DNA of 64,000 nucleotides. Source: Bathynomus jamesi. Lineage: Eukaryota; Arthropoda; Malacostraca; Isopoda; Cirolanidae. The stretch lies in contig JAJOZX010000879.1 of the NCBI GenBank assembly GCA_023014485.1, positions 731,001 to 795,000 on the forward strand. Direction: 5' to 3'. Positions 29,439 through 40,200 of the stretch are shown piece by piece. How positions within the stretch are numbered: position 1 is the stretch's first letter; every line of letters starts with the position of its first letter. The notes under the pieces are model-generated. The model saw nothing but the letters and a program-made list of their open reading frames with translations, had not been told where the DNA came from and made no database searches. The position numbers and the translations under genes are program-made.

Positions 29439-30640
29439 TTAAAAGTCTGTGACTACGGCCCTAAACCTGTCAACCTCGATTAGAGCTTGCGACTCGAAGT
29501 AAACTACTACACTAATAGGCGCGACTAGAGGTTTGTCGAACACTAATTTGACTGAGATGTTTCCGCTTTGCTGGGGACTTGTGTGTGTGTTTATTCTCCT
29601 ACTCGCCTGTCCCTAAACCTTCACAAGCGCCGACACTCTGCGCAAGATTGCTATACTGTACGCCCTCGAACAAAGTGAAAACTCGTCATCTGTAGAATAA
29701 TTCGTTTCCAATGTCTCACCTATAGCCACCCCATTGACATACAGAGTCACATTTTTAAGGCCGAAGTTTTCGAATTTAAACGCCGGATTTTGTATTTGCC
29801 ATTCACAGAAGCGTGTTCCTGCATTCCAATTAATATCCTTTTAGGTAGAGTTCCAAGAGCAACATTTTCTATCTGCTTCGTTGATAAACCTGAAAGAACT
29901 GTAAACATCTTAAGCTGGCTCTATTAATTGGGTATTTCACTGTGGTATGTAGTAAATTTTTTTCAATTTCCATCTGCTTAGCAGAGCTTAATTTTACACG
30001 ACGTACGTGGAGGTACGTCTCCAAAATATGAATCACCACAGGCTTCGCGCCCTCTTCTTGGTCAGCACCCAGATTTAAGCAATCTCAGGGCTTGTACGGG
30101 TGAGCTTGAATTAATTTCATATCGCCCCCATTCAAAAGCAGCCTCTCCTGGAATGTGAAATCTGTGTAAAGGCGTCCGAAGCTGTCATATATCTTCTTTT
30201 TAGAATTTTTAAATTTGTTCTTTATACTGCTTTCATCTTTAGCTTCATAATAACCTTCGGCAGTTAAAAAGGTATTCTTCGCTTCTTTTAAAAAGTTGAG
30301 GATCTTTTCTAGATAGGATCGTAGGTGATAGTAGCCAGACCCTGCCGAAATGTTGACCTGATTTAAATACACATCACATGTAGTCGTTTTCGCAATCCGA
30401 TCCACCAGAATGCGCTATTCGTAGTTTAGCGTACATATGTACACAGCTTGGGTCAAAAAAGTAAGGGCTTGAGCTGGGGATTACGAATTCTATAGGAGCA
30501 CTCGCCAAGCTAATGGTGTTTAGCAGATTAACTGTAATAGAGTCACTGTGCTCTATATATATATGGGTCGGGGGCATGACAAACACGGCCCGCTCCGATT
30601 TACAGGATTGTGAACTATATGGATGGATGAAACGTGCCAT
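29439..30640 (-). pseudogene. MCP: Polinton major capsid protein (double jelly-roll)
   Basis: Minus strand from ATG 30640. The N-terminal part (SASAPIEFVIPS-like region at 30.5 kb) frameshifts near 30400 into CDVYLNQVNISAGSGYYHLR and LYTDFTFQERLLLNGGDMKL, and further stops and shifts precede the C-terminal NISVKLVFDKPLVAPISVVV and IEVDRFRAVV. The order of blocks follows Polinton major capsid proteins. Several stops lie between 29560 and 30080. The gene directly precedes the protease. Confidence 0.78.
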
Positions 30641-30748
30641 GGCGCGTCAGAAATAGTGGCACCTCTCCCGGCAAGTAGCAATCAGTCTATGATCCACAAG
30701 AGCAACGTCCTTAGCTTATATCAGTTAAAAAGTAGTCAGTCATAGGTT

Positions 30749-31095
30749 TCATGCGCTTAGAACATTTTTTGACCTTTTACGTTTAATGCCACGAGTTGGT
30801 AACCCCTTCTTCTTCCGTACAGTGCGCTTCTACTTCCGGTTTTTATTTTCGCCACCACCCATTTTTCTCTTTGCATCTTTGACAATTTCGTCCGGTGTAC
30901 GCTTTAAATGTTTTTTTAGAGCTTCTTTAGGATTAACACCGGTCATTATGTCTTCTACAGTGTTAAGACCTGATTGTAACGCCTTCCTGCCGAGATATCT
31001 GACACCACTCTTCAGCAAGAGGACAGCCGTACACAGTATGGTTGAAAAAATGGACCCAATCCCACTCCCGCGCTGTTATCTCACCCCTCGGTAGA
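30749..31095 (-). pseudogene. Polinton basic, membrane-associated core-like protein
   Basis: Minus strand with a hydrophobic stretch (GIGSIFSTILCTAVLLLKSG) followed by RYLGRKALQSGLNTVEDIMT and a Lys/Arg-rich tail (KKKGLPTRGIKRKRSK). In-frame stops at about 31080 and 30830 break it. The layout matches the small basic protein usually found between the two capsid genes of Polintons (adenovirus pVI/pX-like by analogy); exact function inferred. Confidence 0.6.
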
Positions 31096-31113
31096 CTGAG
31101 AACGGCCTTTGGG

Positions 31114-31968
31114 TCATTCTATCGCAGTACGATGGAAGTGAAGCTTCACTGTTAAGCTCCCGGCACCGCATGGAAACCTTTTCCCATCACTCGTTCTTAT
31201 ATATATTGAGATACTGGTTAGTAGGTTAGTTGCGACTGTGACATAATGAGGCTTATCGTATGCAATGATGAAGCTCTTTCCTCTATGATTGGGAAAGTGG
31301 GCGATGCGCAGCAGCCGTGCCTGGGTATCCTCAACAAACTGATGTTCCACGATATTGCTGTAAATATAGACATGTCCGGGGGAGGGTCTCCATCGTTCAA
31401 TTTCTCCAATTTTAGGTACAATAAGCTGCACAATTCATGTTGACTCGTGAAACGTATCTCTTTGGAAGGCTGCCCCATATCTGCCCTCGGTTATAATTTT
31501 GAACAGTGCTCTGTTAGCCTTCGATTTTAGAGTCAAAGTATGTACCGGAGTATCTTTGTTTACGATTTCGTTTACAAAATCAGACGTAAGATTTAACTTT
31601 TCAGACTCCAATTTAAGTCTCTCACAATATCCTCGGCTGTATCATAATGACCCGGTCCTAGTGTTACTTCTGTAGTGTAGTACTGGTCATCCCCACTCCA
31701 GGCGGAACGAACATATGGTATCGTCCGGAGTTACTCCGACCTTTTCACACTCATCCCGGTTTCTAAGAACCATGAAAACGGGTTCTTACTTGCAAATACG
31801 TAAAAACTTGGTGGCCATTTGAAATTCGTATATTCCAACCGTATATGATTCACAGCCCAATTCAATGGGCCCATGCAGTTCTGTTATAAAATTGGCCAGG
31901 GTGTTGTTAGAATGTACAGAGAGAGAAAAAGAGGATGGGAGTGTGAAGTAGAAGTGGTTAGGTACCAT
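31114..31968 (-). pseudogene. Polinton minor capsid (penton-type) protein
   Basis: ATG at 31968: MVPNHFYFTLPSSFSLSVHS and NTLANFITELHGPIELGCES match the N-terminus of Polinton minor capsid proteins. After several frameshifts the C-terminal half reads GHVYIYSNIVEHQFVEDTQA, RLLRIAHFP and GKSFIIAYDKPHYVTVATNL, ending near 31114. Between about 31440 and 31760 frames are scrambled. Confidence 0.7.
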
Positions 31969-32090
31969 GTTGTATAATGTATACTATTTAAGCTTCATTA
32001 TTGCATCAGCTTTTGTATAGGTGTTGAAGCTTTCTGGGTACCCTAGTCATTTTACCAGGTACATTTTCCTTCTTCCTGAACCTTTGCTTC

Positions 32091-33065
32091 CTAAAACTTT
32101 TCCAATTTTAAACATTTTTTTCCTAAATTAAATGTCACTTTCTGCATCTCCTCACCATAAAAGCCCCCTGCAATTTCTTCCCCATTCAAATCTTCAACGT
32201 AATATAGCATCACCTCGTCTTTAGGTATCATAGCCCTAACTTTAAAAATCTCACGTGTCAAACCTTGCTCAAATCCCTTCGCAAATTTATTCCCAGAACG
32301 CGACAGCCTTACATAATCGTTGATTTTGAAACGCGCATAGCGTCGCGGTGCTCTACGATCACTTTCTCTCGCTTCACGTTCTGGATGCGTACCTCTTTCT
32401 AAAATTTCGCTAGGTGATGTACCAATCGTTAGGTGGTGTGAACGGTTGTAGGATGAAGCCAGCGCCTCCAGAATGTCTATATATATGTATATGAAGCCAG
32501 CGCCTCCAGAATGTCTATATATCTGTGTATGTTTTTATGTGTGAAATAGCGATGCATGCGCTCCTTTATGGTATGCTGAACTTTTTCAGCTAAAGATGCC
32601 TTATGTATAGAATTGCTAGTATAGTATAATAACTGATGTTGAACTCTGCTAACATGTTCTGAAAAGCTCGGACTATAAATTCTTTCCCCATATCCGTACA
32701 AAAATATCCAGGAATCCTGTTTTCTTTCAACATCAACGCTTTGGTGGCTTTAGCAACTGTTTCAGGCGATCTATTTTTCAGCGGAATTAGCCACAAATAT
32801 CTAGAAAATATACCTATTATATATAGGATGTAACGGTATCCTCTATTATACACTGAATATTTTGGCAGTTTTAAACCTTCTCCTCACCGCCTTATGAAGT
32901 GTATAAGCATCCTGCTCCCACGAAAACCTCTGTCAACATCTTTTTTCCCTATTCCTTTATTATAAACGCCTCTGTACAGTCTATTAACACCCCCGTAGGA
33001 AGCTGGGTTAGAAATGTCATAAAAGCTTTTTAGAGGCGCGCGGATAAGGTTGTGCGTTGCTGCTT
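32091..33065 (-). pseudogene. INT: Polinton retrovirus-type integrase
   Basis: Minus strand. N-terminal ISNPASYGGVNRLYRGV, frameshift, then the catalytic core YRYILYIIGIFSRYLWLIPL, FCTDMGKEFIVRAFQNMLAE and YYTSNSIHKASLAEKVQHTI (normally carrying the Glu), then the chromodomain-like tail NDYVRLSRSGNKFAKGFEQG and REIFKVRAMIPKDEVMLYYV. In Polinton integrases the first Asp lies where IGIFSRY starts with D; here it is G, so an active-site residue appears lost. A 41-bp tandem duplication at 32452-32535 and other frameshifts also break it. Confidence 0.85.
32452..32535. repeat. 41-bp tandem duplication within integrase
   Basis: ATGAAGCCAGCGCCTCCAGA and the following ATGTCTATATAT appear twice in a row with one T/C difference near the end. 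Confidence 0.85.
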
Positions 33066-33187
33066 GGTCTCTTCTTCCTCTTCAGAGATGTTACCGCTGG
33101 GGGCGAAGGCGTGTTCAGCTGTGGTATATGAGATGCTTGTCCTAAGTTTTTTAACCTGTTCAGATTACCTATCAGCGTTTTTGGGAT

Positions 33188-33894
33188 TTATAATTGCTGT
33201 AGTCTAGCTTTAATATGCTCCCATCCTGCTGGTGAGGGCCTATCCCACTTTCTCACCGAATCATGTACGATATCAATGATGTTCGAGCTCTGTACCTTTG
33301 ACACTTCAACAACAATCTCACCTGTATCGGACCATTGTATAATGGGATCCTCACTCAGTAGATTATAAAGACTTAATCCTTTATTCCTTAATGTATGGGG
33401 GAGACTATTTTTTAATACATGCTCGAGATATTGCGGACTTGCACCGTTGTTCTGTACTTGTTCAGTTTCGCTATGATCAGTATCGCCCCCATGTCTAATA
33501 ACTACGGGGAACTCCACCGGTTTTTATTAATTTTCGTACTCATGAAGAAATTTCTGCAAAGATTCTTGGAATAAGAATCTTTTCTCATCAGGAGACTTTT
33601 CACTGTTTAAAAGGTCTACCAATTCGCTTTCCATTCTTTTAAGCCTGCTTTTACGGGGTTCTAGAATCGTATGTTGACTCTTTGTGTTTTGTAGTGAAGC
33701 GTACACGTCATGTGAAATCTCGACTACTTTCTTTATTATATTAAAGGCCCCAAAACTGAAAATAAGATGGGTAGGAATGAACCCCCTCTTTCTACAATAA
33801 TTCGCTTTTTCTTCCCCACAGTTTGACTTTTACGAGCGAGTGCGTGTATTATGTTCTTGTAACGGCGTAGACGAGACTTCTGATAGGGTTTCAT
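33188..33894 (-). pseudogene. Conserved Polinton ORF of unknown function
   Basis: ATG at 33894 (basic start MKPYQKSRLRRYKNIIHALA), hydrophobic LPILFSVLGPLI, then frameshifts into DLLNSEKSPDEKRFLFQESL, and an intact 109-codon C-terminal frame at 33188-33517 with HTLRNKGLSLYNLLSEDPII and a PAGWEHIKARLQ ending. This layout (basic N-terminus, hydrophobic patch, NKG..LL block, GW-H end) recurs in Polintons next to the integrase. I know of no assigned role. Confidence 0.6.
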
Positions 33895-34175
33895 TATGTT
33901 ACATTTTATAACGTTAAGTCAGATTTCACAGATGCATTTTAAAAAGTCGGAGTCAATATTTTTAACAAATAGGCGTTGGAGAGTCCGGCGCAACCGGTGA
34001 TAGATTTTTATTAATTCACGGTATTTCTTTAACCTCTTTGTCATTTTGGGATATACACCGTTTTAGACTCGTTTAGGAATATATTCGTTCTTAGAAGCAA
34101 CCTAAACGTGTTTCGCGGGTAAAAGTCACAAATCAAATATCCGTAACGTTGGCTTGTAGCTTCTTTATAAACTTC

Positions 34176-35275
34176 TACAGATCTACAGAAGCTAAGGCTA
34201 ACAAAGACCCTAAGATCCACTCTAAGGTTAGCCCAAGAGAAAGAAGAGAGTAGGGGCTAAAAGAATCGAATAGGGAGTTAAAAGAAGAGAATAAGGGGTT
34301 AAGTAAGTAGCTAAACCTATCATTCGTGAGTTAACATTCATTCAGAAAAAGAGAAAGAAAGACTCACCATCATCATCCGCCGGCCACTGCCGACAAGTCG
34401 GAAAAATAGTTGAAGAGAAGAGGAAAGGGGGTGAAAGATGAAAAGAAGTAAAATAAGAACGCTTACAAACCATGCAAATACAGTCTTAACTTAAAGAAAC
34501 ACTGTCATACTATGCAAACTACAGACATGCAAGTGAAGAGAGGATGAGAAGAGTATAATAAAAGATGGGTTGGTTTACGCTACGAGCTACATCTAAGTTC
34601 GCGTTAGTCTAATTTTTTTTTAATAATATAAATTTAATGCTGGCATATGACACGCTGGCATGTCACAAGCTGGCATCAATCGTCACCAGACTCAAACCTC
34701 GACTATCACCCCGAGACCTCCTCTTGCTAATTGTTTTATTATTTTAAACGACGTTAATATTTTTAAAATGCCTATCTAAACGGTTCTTAAACATATTGAC
34801 GCTGGTAGAGTTCACGACAGGCGCGGGAAGATTATTCCACTTATCAATTACTTTAAACGTAAAAAAGTTTTTAGCGATGTTAGTAATGAAGCGTCTACTA
34901 AGTAATTTAAATCCGTTATTACGAGTATTGCTATTATCAAAATGAACAATTTGTTAAAATTTACGTTAACGATTTTATTAACGATTTTGAACACTTCAAA
35001 GCTCCCCCCTTAATCTCTTAGTCTCGAGTGACTCTTCAACCCTATCTTCGTAAGACTTGTTGCGTAGTGACGGAATTAGTTTCGTGGCGCGTCGCTGAAC
35101 TCTTTCGAACCTATCAATATCCTCACGTAAATACGGGCACCAAATTTAAACGGCATATTCTAAGTGAGGCCTGACTTGGGACTTGTAAAGGGGCAATATA
35201 ATATTTTTCGATTTAAATTCGAAATTACGCTATGAAGCCTCACATCCTATAGCTTTTGCGCAAGACTCCAGGCTA
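34176..35275 (-). mobile_element. CR1-like LINE fragment inside Polinton
   Basis: 5'-truncated LINE, 3' end at about 34176. It is closely similar to 40556-41660 (shared GATCCACTCTAAGGTTAGCC near the 3' end, then the last part of RT in minus orientation). It interrupts the polymerase gene, whose frame resumes at 35276. RT here is frameshifted. Confidence 0.88.
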
Positions 35276-36392
35276 AAGAACATTCCGTACCCCGTAGGCA
35301 CACCTGAAAAACTGGTGGGTCCCGCCCTGCCTACCACCGAAGAGTTCTCAACTAATTTGAACGAGAATTATTACGGACTTTCTTTCATAGATGTGCTTCC
35401 CCCCTCGCGACTTATGGGTGCAGATCTGTGTGTGAATTGCGCAGAGGCGAACAATGGGGGCTGTAATCACACAATCAACCAGAGGAGGATCAGAGGCGTA
35501 TATACAAGTCCTGAGCTGTCCCTAGCCATTCATCACTGGTACAGAATATTGAAGATATATGAGGTGTGGAGGTTTCAGAAGCTCCCCTACCTTTTCATAC
35601 CATATAGAAATACTTTTCTGAAGGAAAAGGTAGAAGCATCAGGATTCCTGCGAGGAGTCGAGACCGATAATGAAAAATCGGCGTATATTCAACGCTACCG
35701 TGATCGTGAAGGGATACAACTTGAACGGGGCCAAATTGCGAAGAACCCTGGCAAGTGCTTTAGTGCAAAGTTGTACCTAAATAGTCTGTTGGGGAATTTT
35801 CCAGAATACAGACAAGGGGAACGTCCATCTAGCCCAAAGAGGTCAAGGAGATTGTGAATGTGGGTAATGCATACATAATAAAGTACAACAGAACTGAATT
35901 GGCTACAGATACCTAGCATGTCACAAACATACCTGTAGCCAGTTTCACAACAGTATACGCCCGCATCAAAATTTGGAGTCGACTACATTCTCTTGGCCGC
36001 AGGGTTCTGTACGCAGATACAGATAGTGTGATATTCACAGAGAGGGAAGACGAATATATGCCTTCTATTGGGAAACTCCTCGGAGAGATGACTGACGAGA
36101 TCAAGGATGAGTATGGAGATGGTGCCTACTCTGATTCTTTTGTCTCAACAGGTGCAAAAACTTACGGGGTACGGGTGAGGGTGGGGGAGGAAATGAAATA
36201 CATCGTGAAGGCTAAAAGCATCACGCTTAACCAGGCGAACCGGCTGATCGTCAACTTTGATTCGCTGAAAGAGCTAGTGACTTTTGAGGATGAGGGAGAC
36301 CAATCACCCCATCTGACTGTAGGAACTCATAACTTTCGGGCACAGAAGTTGGGGGGCGTGAAGGAGCCTAGGGGGTACGAAAGTGTGTCGTA
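35276..36392 (+). pseudogene. POLB: Polinton protein-primed DNA polymerase B, C-terminal half
   Basis: Plus strand. From 35276: GTPEKLVGPALP, YYGLSFIDVLPPSRL, CVNCAEANNGGCNH, LKIYEVWRFQ, NTFLKEKVEASGF, EGIQLERGQIAKNPGKCFSA and KLYLNSLLGNFPEYRQ, the expected order of the palm/TPR region of Polinton PolB. After a stop near 35856 and a degraded stretch the catalytic YADTDSVIF appears at about 36010 with the DTD of motif C intact. The frame ends at TAA 36390-36392. The exonuclease and N-terminal half are missing, cut off by the LINE. Confidence 0.87.
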
Positions 36393-36648
36393 ACACATAC
36401 AGGAAACGATACCAGGTGCTTGACACCTACGACACTGTCCCCTTTGGATACCGTGAGGCGTGAATATTTGTTATATAGCTGTTATATTAGAGTATATTTA
36501 CTTGACGAAATTTTACAGTTAATTTATTTTTCTATTTATTATATGTATTTATGTTTCAGCTGGCGTTTCATTTTCTCCTTTGTGTGTGTGTGTGTGTGTT
36601 TGTGTGTGTGTGGGTGTGTGTGTGCAATAAAATCTAAGCACCACCCAG
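36393..36648. other. Polinton-internal spacer with (GT)n
   Basis: AT-rich, with (GT)n at 36582-36625; one copy of the MITE's target duplication is 36641-36648. Confidence 0.6.
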
Positions 36649-36862
36649 CAAAGCTGGGCACTTGCGGTTTTTTTTGCGGTACTGCGGTACTGCGGTACTA
36701 CCGCACTACCAAACCGGTACCGCATAACGCAGTACCGCAAAGGATCGCTGAAAGTACAGCAGTACCGCTACCGCATTTTTTGCGGTACTGCGTTATGCGG
36801 TACCGGTTTGGTAGTGCGGTAGTACCGCAGTACCGCAAAAAAACCGCAAGTGCCCAGCTTTG
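36649..36862. mobile_element. hAT MITE, perfect 8-bp target duplication (214 bp)
   Basis: Ends CAAAGCTGGGCACTTGCGGT and the complement ACCGCAAGTGCCCAGCTTTG, flanked by identical CCACCCAG (36641-36648 and 36863-36870). The interior is full of GCGGTACTGCGGTAC-type repeats on both strands and folds into a hairpin along nearly its whole length. No coding potential. Confidence 0.92.
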
Positions 36863-36870
36863 CCACCCAG

Positions 36871-37083
36871 TGTATGTTGGTGACTAATAAAAAGAGTCAC
36901 GTGACTCCTGCTACTAATCGAGACAAGTCTTCTCCCTGCGGACTCAGTTGACCCCCGCAAGCCCTTATTCTCAGACGTCTTTTACCTGTTAAAGAATTCA
37001 CGCGTAGGAGAAAAATAACGTGAGCGGTCAATGATATTGCATGCTCTACATTCCTGAAGTGGTACTCACTAAAGTCTACAGAT
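36871..37083. other. Unassigned spacer
   Basis: Contains a perfect 14-bp palindrome GAGTCACGTGACTC (36893-36906). No gene recognised. Confidence 0.5.
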
Positions 37084-37410
37084 GTGGTGAACACCCAAAG
37101 AATTTCTAGTCATCCCTCCTTTGAAACCTTTAAGGCCAAATTAAATCGTGCGAAGCATGAGGAACAAGACGTCCAAATACTCTATGGTTATTCTTGTGAG
37201 AGTATTGCGGGGTTTCGCGGTTCAGACGATGTAATGGATTATGTTGTAGGATTAAACTATACTAAAGAGTACGTATATCATGAAGTGAAAGAAGCTACGC
37301 TTGCAGAAGAGAAACAAGGGATCTGGGTTGTGAGCATTGTTGATGATTGGTGGGACAGGAGATATTATACCATGTTACATCACACCGAATACGCGTACAC
37401 TGGGGGGTAG
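37084..37410 (+). CDS. Unrecognised ORF U1 next to Polinton polymerase
   Basis: 108 codons from a GTG; the true start may lie upstream. It is acidic and aromatic (VQILYGYSCESIAGFRGSDD, WVVSIVDDWWDRRYYTM). I do not recognise the family. Its composition is protein-like, lacks stops for over 300 bases, and it lies in the same direction as PolB. Confidence 0.4.
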   Translation: MVNTQRISSHPSFETFKAKLNRAKHEEQDVQILYGYSCESIAGFRGSDDVMDYVVGLNYTKEYVYHEVKEATLAEEKQGIWVVSIVDDWWDRRYYTMLHHTEYAYTGG

Positions 37411-37425
37411 GAGAATGTAAAGCTT

Positions 37426-37873
37426 GTGATTATGGACATTTTAAAATATTTCTACCACTATATCCATGAATATCATGACGAGGTGCGCAGTGAAGTTGTA
37501 GCTAAAGGTTTATGTGAATTTTTAGTTGAGTTTAGGGACGAGTATCGTTTGTCCAGCAAAAAGGACAAGTATGGACCCATGTTTCTCTCAAATAGATCGC
37601 CAGTGCTAATAAATGTGCATAGTTCGAGAAGGTACAATAGTGAATACAGTTACCCCTGAACGTTGTAGAAGATGTATGGTGCGCATTCCAGGAAGTGTGT
37701 GTGATAAAACATTAAAGCCGATATTACTTGATGTATCGCAGATGGAAAAATTTTCTAAACACCTACCCAGTATAATGGGATACAAATATTTGGTTCATTC
37801 ATCAGTGCGCAACGAATCTTTCATGTTGGAACAATCTCGTACACGAATCACTAACGCTTGGAAGCTTTCATGA
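37426..37873 (+). pseudogene. Unrecognised ORF U2 (frameshifted)
   Basis: ATG at 37432 (MDILKYFYHYIHEYHDEVRS). The frame ends at 37659 but a second frame from about 37613 continues with RCRRCMVRIPGSVCDKTLKP and KHLPSIMGYKYLVHSSVRNE to 37873. A CxxC pair (CRRC) is visible. No family recognised. Confidence 0.4.
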
Positions 37874-38039
37874 CGGAACCCCCTGTGACTCATACTCATA
37901 CTCACCCCACACCTCCCACCTCCCAACCACCCGCACAGTCCCGCCGAGTCAAACAGCGCGCCGGTGGCTCATAGTCGCCTCAGAGATTGACCCGACTGGA
38001 CGTTCTCTCCTCGCAGGATCAATAGAAAACTATTAAAAG

Positions 38040-38900
38040 ATGGAACTCCCGTTGAGCAGCATCCTCAGTGCGGTATACGTGTCCGTGTTGAAGTCTGTGC
38101 GTGTATTCAGGCGTAATACCGGTGCTATTAATTATGTACTTGAAACGAAATGTAGACAATCAAACTCTGGTAGACGTAATATTATTTACTTAAGTGTTGA
38201 AATGGTGAACAGAATCTTCGTGTTGGTTGAGAAATGGGGTGAGGACAGTTATAAAATACCTGCAGGCGTAGGCACAAAAAGAGAGCAGATTAGTGATGCA
38301 CGCTCATACGCTATGTATAAATCTTGATACAAACCAACCATGCATTGATATACGGTTGATGTGGAAGAATGCTGCTGACAATAACGCCCTTATCCCCACA
38401 CGAAGCCGTTTCATTCTCGACAAAATGTTTGAAGTCGACGGTTTCTGTAAACTGAAACCTATATTAGACGTTCGTGTTGCTGATATGCGTTATTTTGACA
38501 CGATGCTTGAATACGTGTACACCGCTCTGCTCGATGATTTTACTAAGTGTAGACCTTAACAAGGCGAGAATTGTTTGGAGTTGGATGCGTATTTAGAAGG
38601 TGCAGACTCCTAGAAATATCCTGAACTTTGGTACAAAGGACTAGAACGATACAGGGATGAACTCACCTTCACTGTTCACCCTCAAGAATTATTTCTTTAT
38701 ATAAGACACAGTTTGTCGGCACGATTTAGAGACATACTTCAATTATCGATATGAGTTGTGAAGAAGATTTTACAGTTGAAAAGGTCAGCGCTGAAGGAAT
38801 AATTTCCCATTTGGAAAGGAGTGTTTATAAACTTAAATTTAATGGTGATATTTTAGCAAACGATCAATACACCTGTTTACATATCGTTGAGACACCTTCT
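38040..38900 (+). pseudogene. Unrecognised ORF U3 (frameshifted)
   Basis: ATG 38040 to 38327 (MELPLSSILSAVYVSVLKSV, NIIYLSVEMVNRIFVLVEKW), overlapping a second frame at 38296-38559 (CINLDTNQPCIDIRLMWKNA, KCLKPI-like and MRYFDTMLEYVYTALLDDFT) and a third at 38751 to about 38890. This could be one decayed gene. No family recognised; the right edge is cut by a Tc1/mariner fragment. Confidence 0.4.
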
Positions 38901-38904
38901 CCCA

Positions 38905-39220
38905 GCCGAGCAGAATTCTTTCGCGTAGGTCATCTATGTCTCTTATATTGGTACCAGGGATGTAAACTTTGGACTTCAGGGCTTCCCAAACACCATAATC
39001 TAGTGGTGAAAGATCGGGGCTACTAGCCAGCCAGCTGGTGTTTCATTCTCAAGGAATGTGACAGTTTGGCGTGCGTTGCGCAGGAAGGGGGGCATATCGA
39101 GCAACTTCTCAATTAAGACGAACAACATGCTAAGGTAAGCATCTATGAAGTTTGGAAGCTCTAGTCCCCTTACTTTTTTTAATGACAGTTTACCTCTAAC
39201 GGGTCACTTTTTTACCCACC

Positions 39221-39223
<3 letters not shown>
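38905..39223 (-). mobile_element. Tc1/mariner-type element fragment
   Basis: Minus strand from CAGGGTGGGTAAAAAAGTGA (39223, beside (TA)n) through a short leader to PPFLRNARQTVTFLENETPA and SSPDLSPLDYGVWEALKSKV, the third-Asp block of the transposase. The central region is deleted and the other end is lost at about 38905 in the Polinton. Confidence 0.78.
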
Positions 39224-39262
<39 letters not shown>

Positions 39263-39312
39263 CAAACCCACAAACCCACATTCATTTCACGTGTTTAATT
39301 GTGAAATTCATC

Positions 39313-39344
<32 letters not shown>
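39222..39344. repeat. Two (TA)n tracts
   Basis: TA runs at 39222-39259 and 39315-39344 around a short unique spacer. Confidence 0.95.
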
Positions 39345-39348
<4 letters not shown>

Positions 39349-39438
39349 ACTTTTATAGGAAAATGAAAAAGTTTATTGGCCGCCGATATTCCATATGACA
39401 GATATTAATAATAATTGAAATTATGGTAGAATCTTTAA

Positions 39439-40200
39439 CCCTTAAACGACGACGGGTATGTACGAAGTCTTCACCCTTTACAAACGCCAAAAAATTGGAA
39501 AAATATAAGTGTCATATATCTAAAAATTTTAACATAAATCCATTTAATACTGTAAAAATAGAAAAGAAATTAGTAAAATACCTTTTGTTTTTATATTTTG
39601 CTTTTAAAATTTTTTCATCGTGTGAAAGTCCCGAAAACAGCGTCCGATGCACAATCCAACACCACACTCCTGGCACCAGGTTGTCACTATTTTTATTCTT
39701 TTTTCTTTCCTCTCGGAGTACATGCATACATGGCATTGTCTCTGCCCCCTTTTTCTATTTCCTGATAATGGAGCATCTTTCAAGAAGTGTCGTAATATGG
39801 CCTCCTTTCCAGCTTGTCTCTCAGAATCATCAATACTATGTCTTTCAGGAACAGGACATGTCAATCTTCCAAAGTTTTCAAGCAGTTGGTTTATGACATT
39901 GCAGCTAAATTTTATCAAGGATGGCTTAGTTCCACTTTTTATTGATAAATCCCGCTTATGTTTACCATATTGTTTCACTGCACTTCCCATAACACCAGAT
40001 GAACTTGCACTATACGCACCTTGCTGCTCCATTTTGTAAAGTGTTAATGAACCAAATCAGAATAGCGACAACCACAGCGGGCATAGAGTGAGGAAGTTGC
40101 CAATTAGTCATTGTGAGTCTTCATCATCAATATATGATGACCGTCGTTTAATGAAAAAAGCAATTCATCAATTGATGATGACCGGCGTTCTCTAAGGATC
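39439..40200 (-). mobile_element. piggyBac element relic
   Basis: The left end begins CCCTTAAACGACGACGGG directly after TTAA (39435-39438), as piggyBac ends do. The right end is uncertain: repeated ATCATCAACTGATGATG-like sequence precedes the resumption of the host repeat, without the second TTAA expected from the intact repeat copy at about 45722. Confidence 0.7.
39604..40032 (-). pseudogene. piggyBac transposase, C-terminal remnant
   Basis: A 142-codon frame on the minus strand that retains only the C-terminal region: RKRGQRQCHVCMYSERKEKR then TTWCQECGVGLCIGRCFRDF HT, the Cys-rich zinc-binding tail of piggyBac transposases (CxxC, CxxC, C..CF..HT). The DDD catalytic core is missing, so it cannot transpose itself. 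The first Met may be fortuitous. Confidence 0.8.

Larger units (their letters stand above)
29029..38900. mobile_element. Degraded Polinton/Maverick
   Basis: Characteristic gene set: protease, major capsid, basic core-like protein, minor capsid, integrase and an unknown ORF on -, protein-primed polymerase B on +. Nearly every gene carries frameshifts or stops. A CR1-like fragment (34176-35275) cuts the polymerase gene and a hAT MITE (36649-36862) sits downstream. Termini are not visible, so the limits given are those of recognised or open genes. I did not find the packaging ATPase. Confidence 0.88.

Noticed and set aside
33895..34170. N-terminal half of the Polinton polymerase
   Set aside because: Neither strand gives recognisable exonuclease motifs here.
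36420..36887. 155-codon + strand ORF
   Set aside because: Runs through (GT)n and the hAT MITE; no reason to think it is translated.
36893..36906. E-box palindrome GAGTCACGTGACTC as a regulatory site
   Set aside because: A single 14-bp palindrome with no adjacent promoter; expected by chance at this scale.
39423..39896. 157-codon + strand ORF
   Set aside because: Antisense to the piggyBac C-terminal domain.
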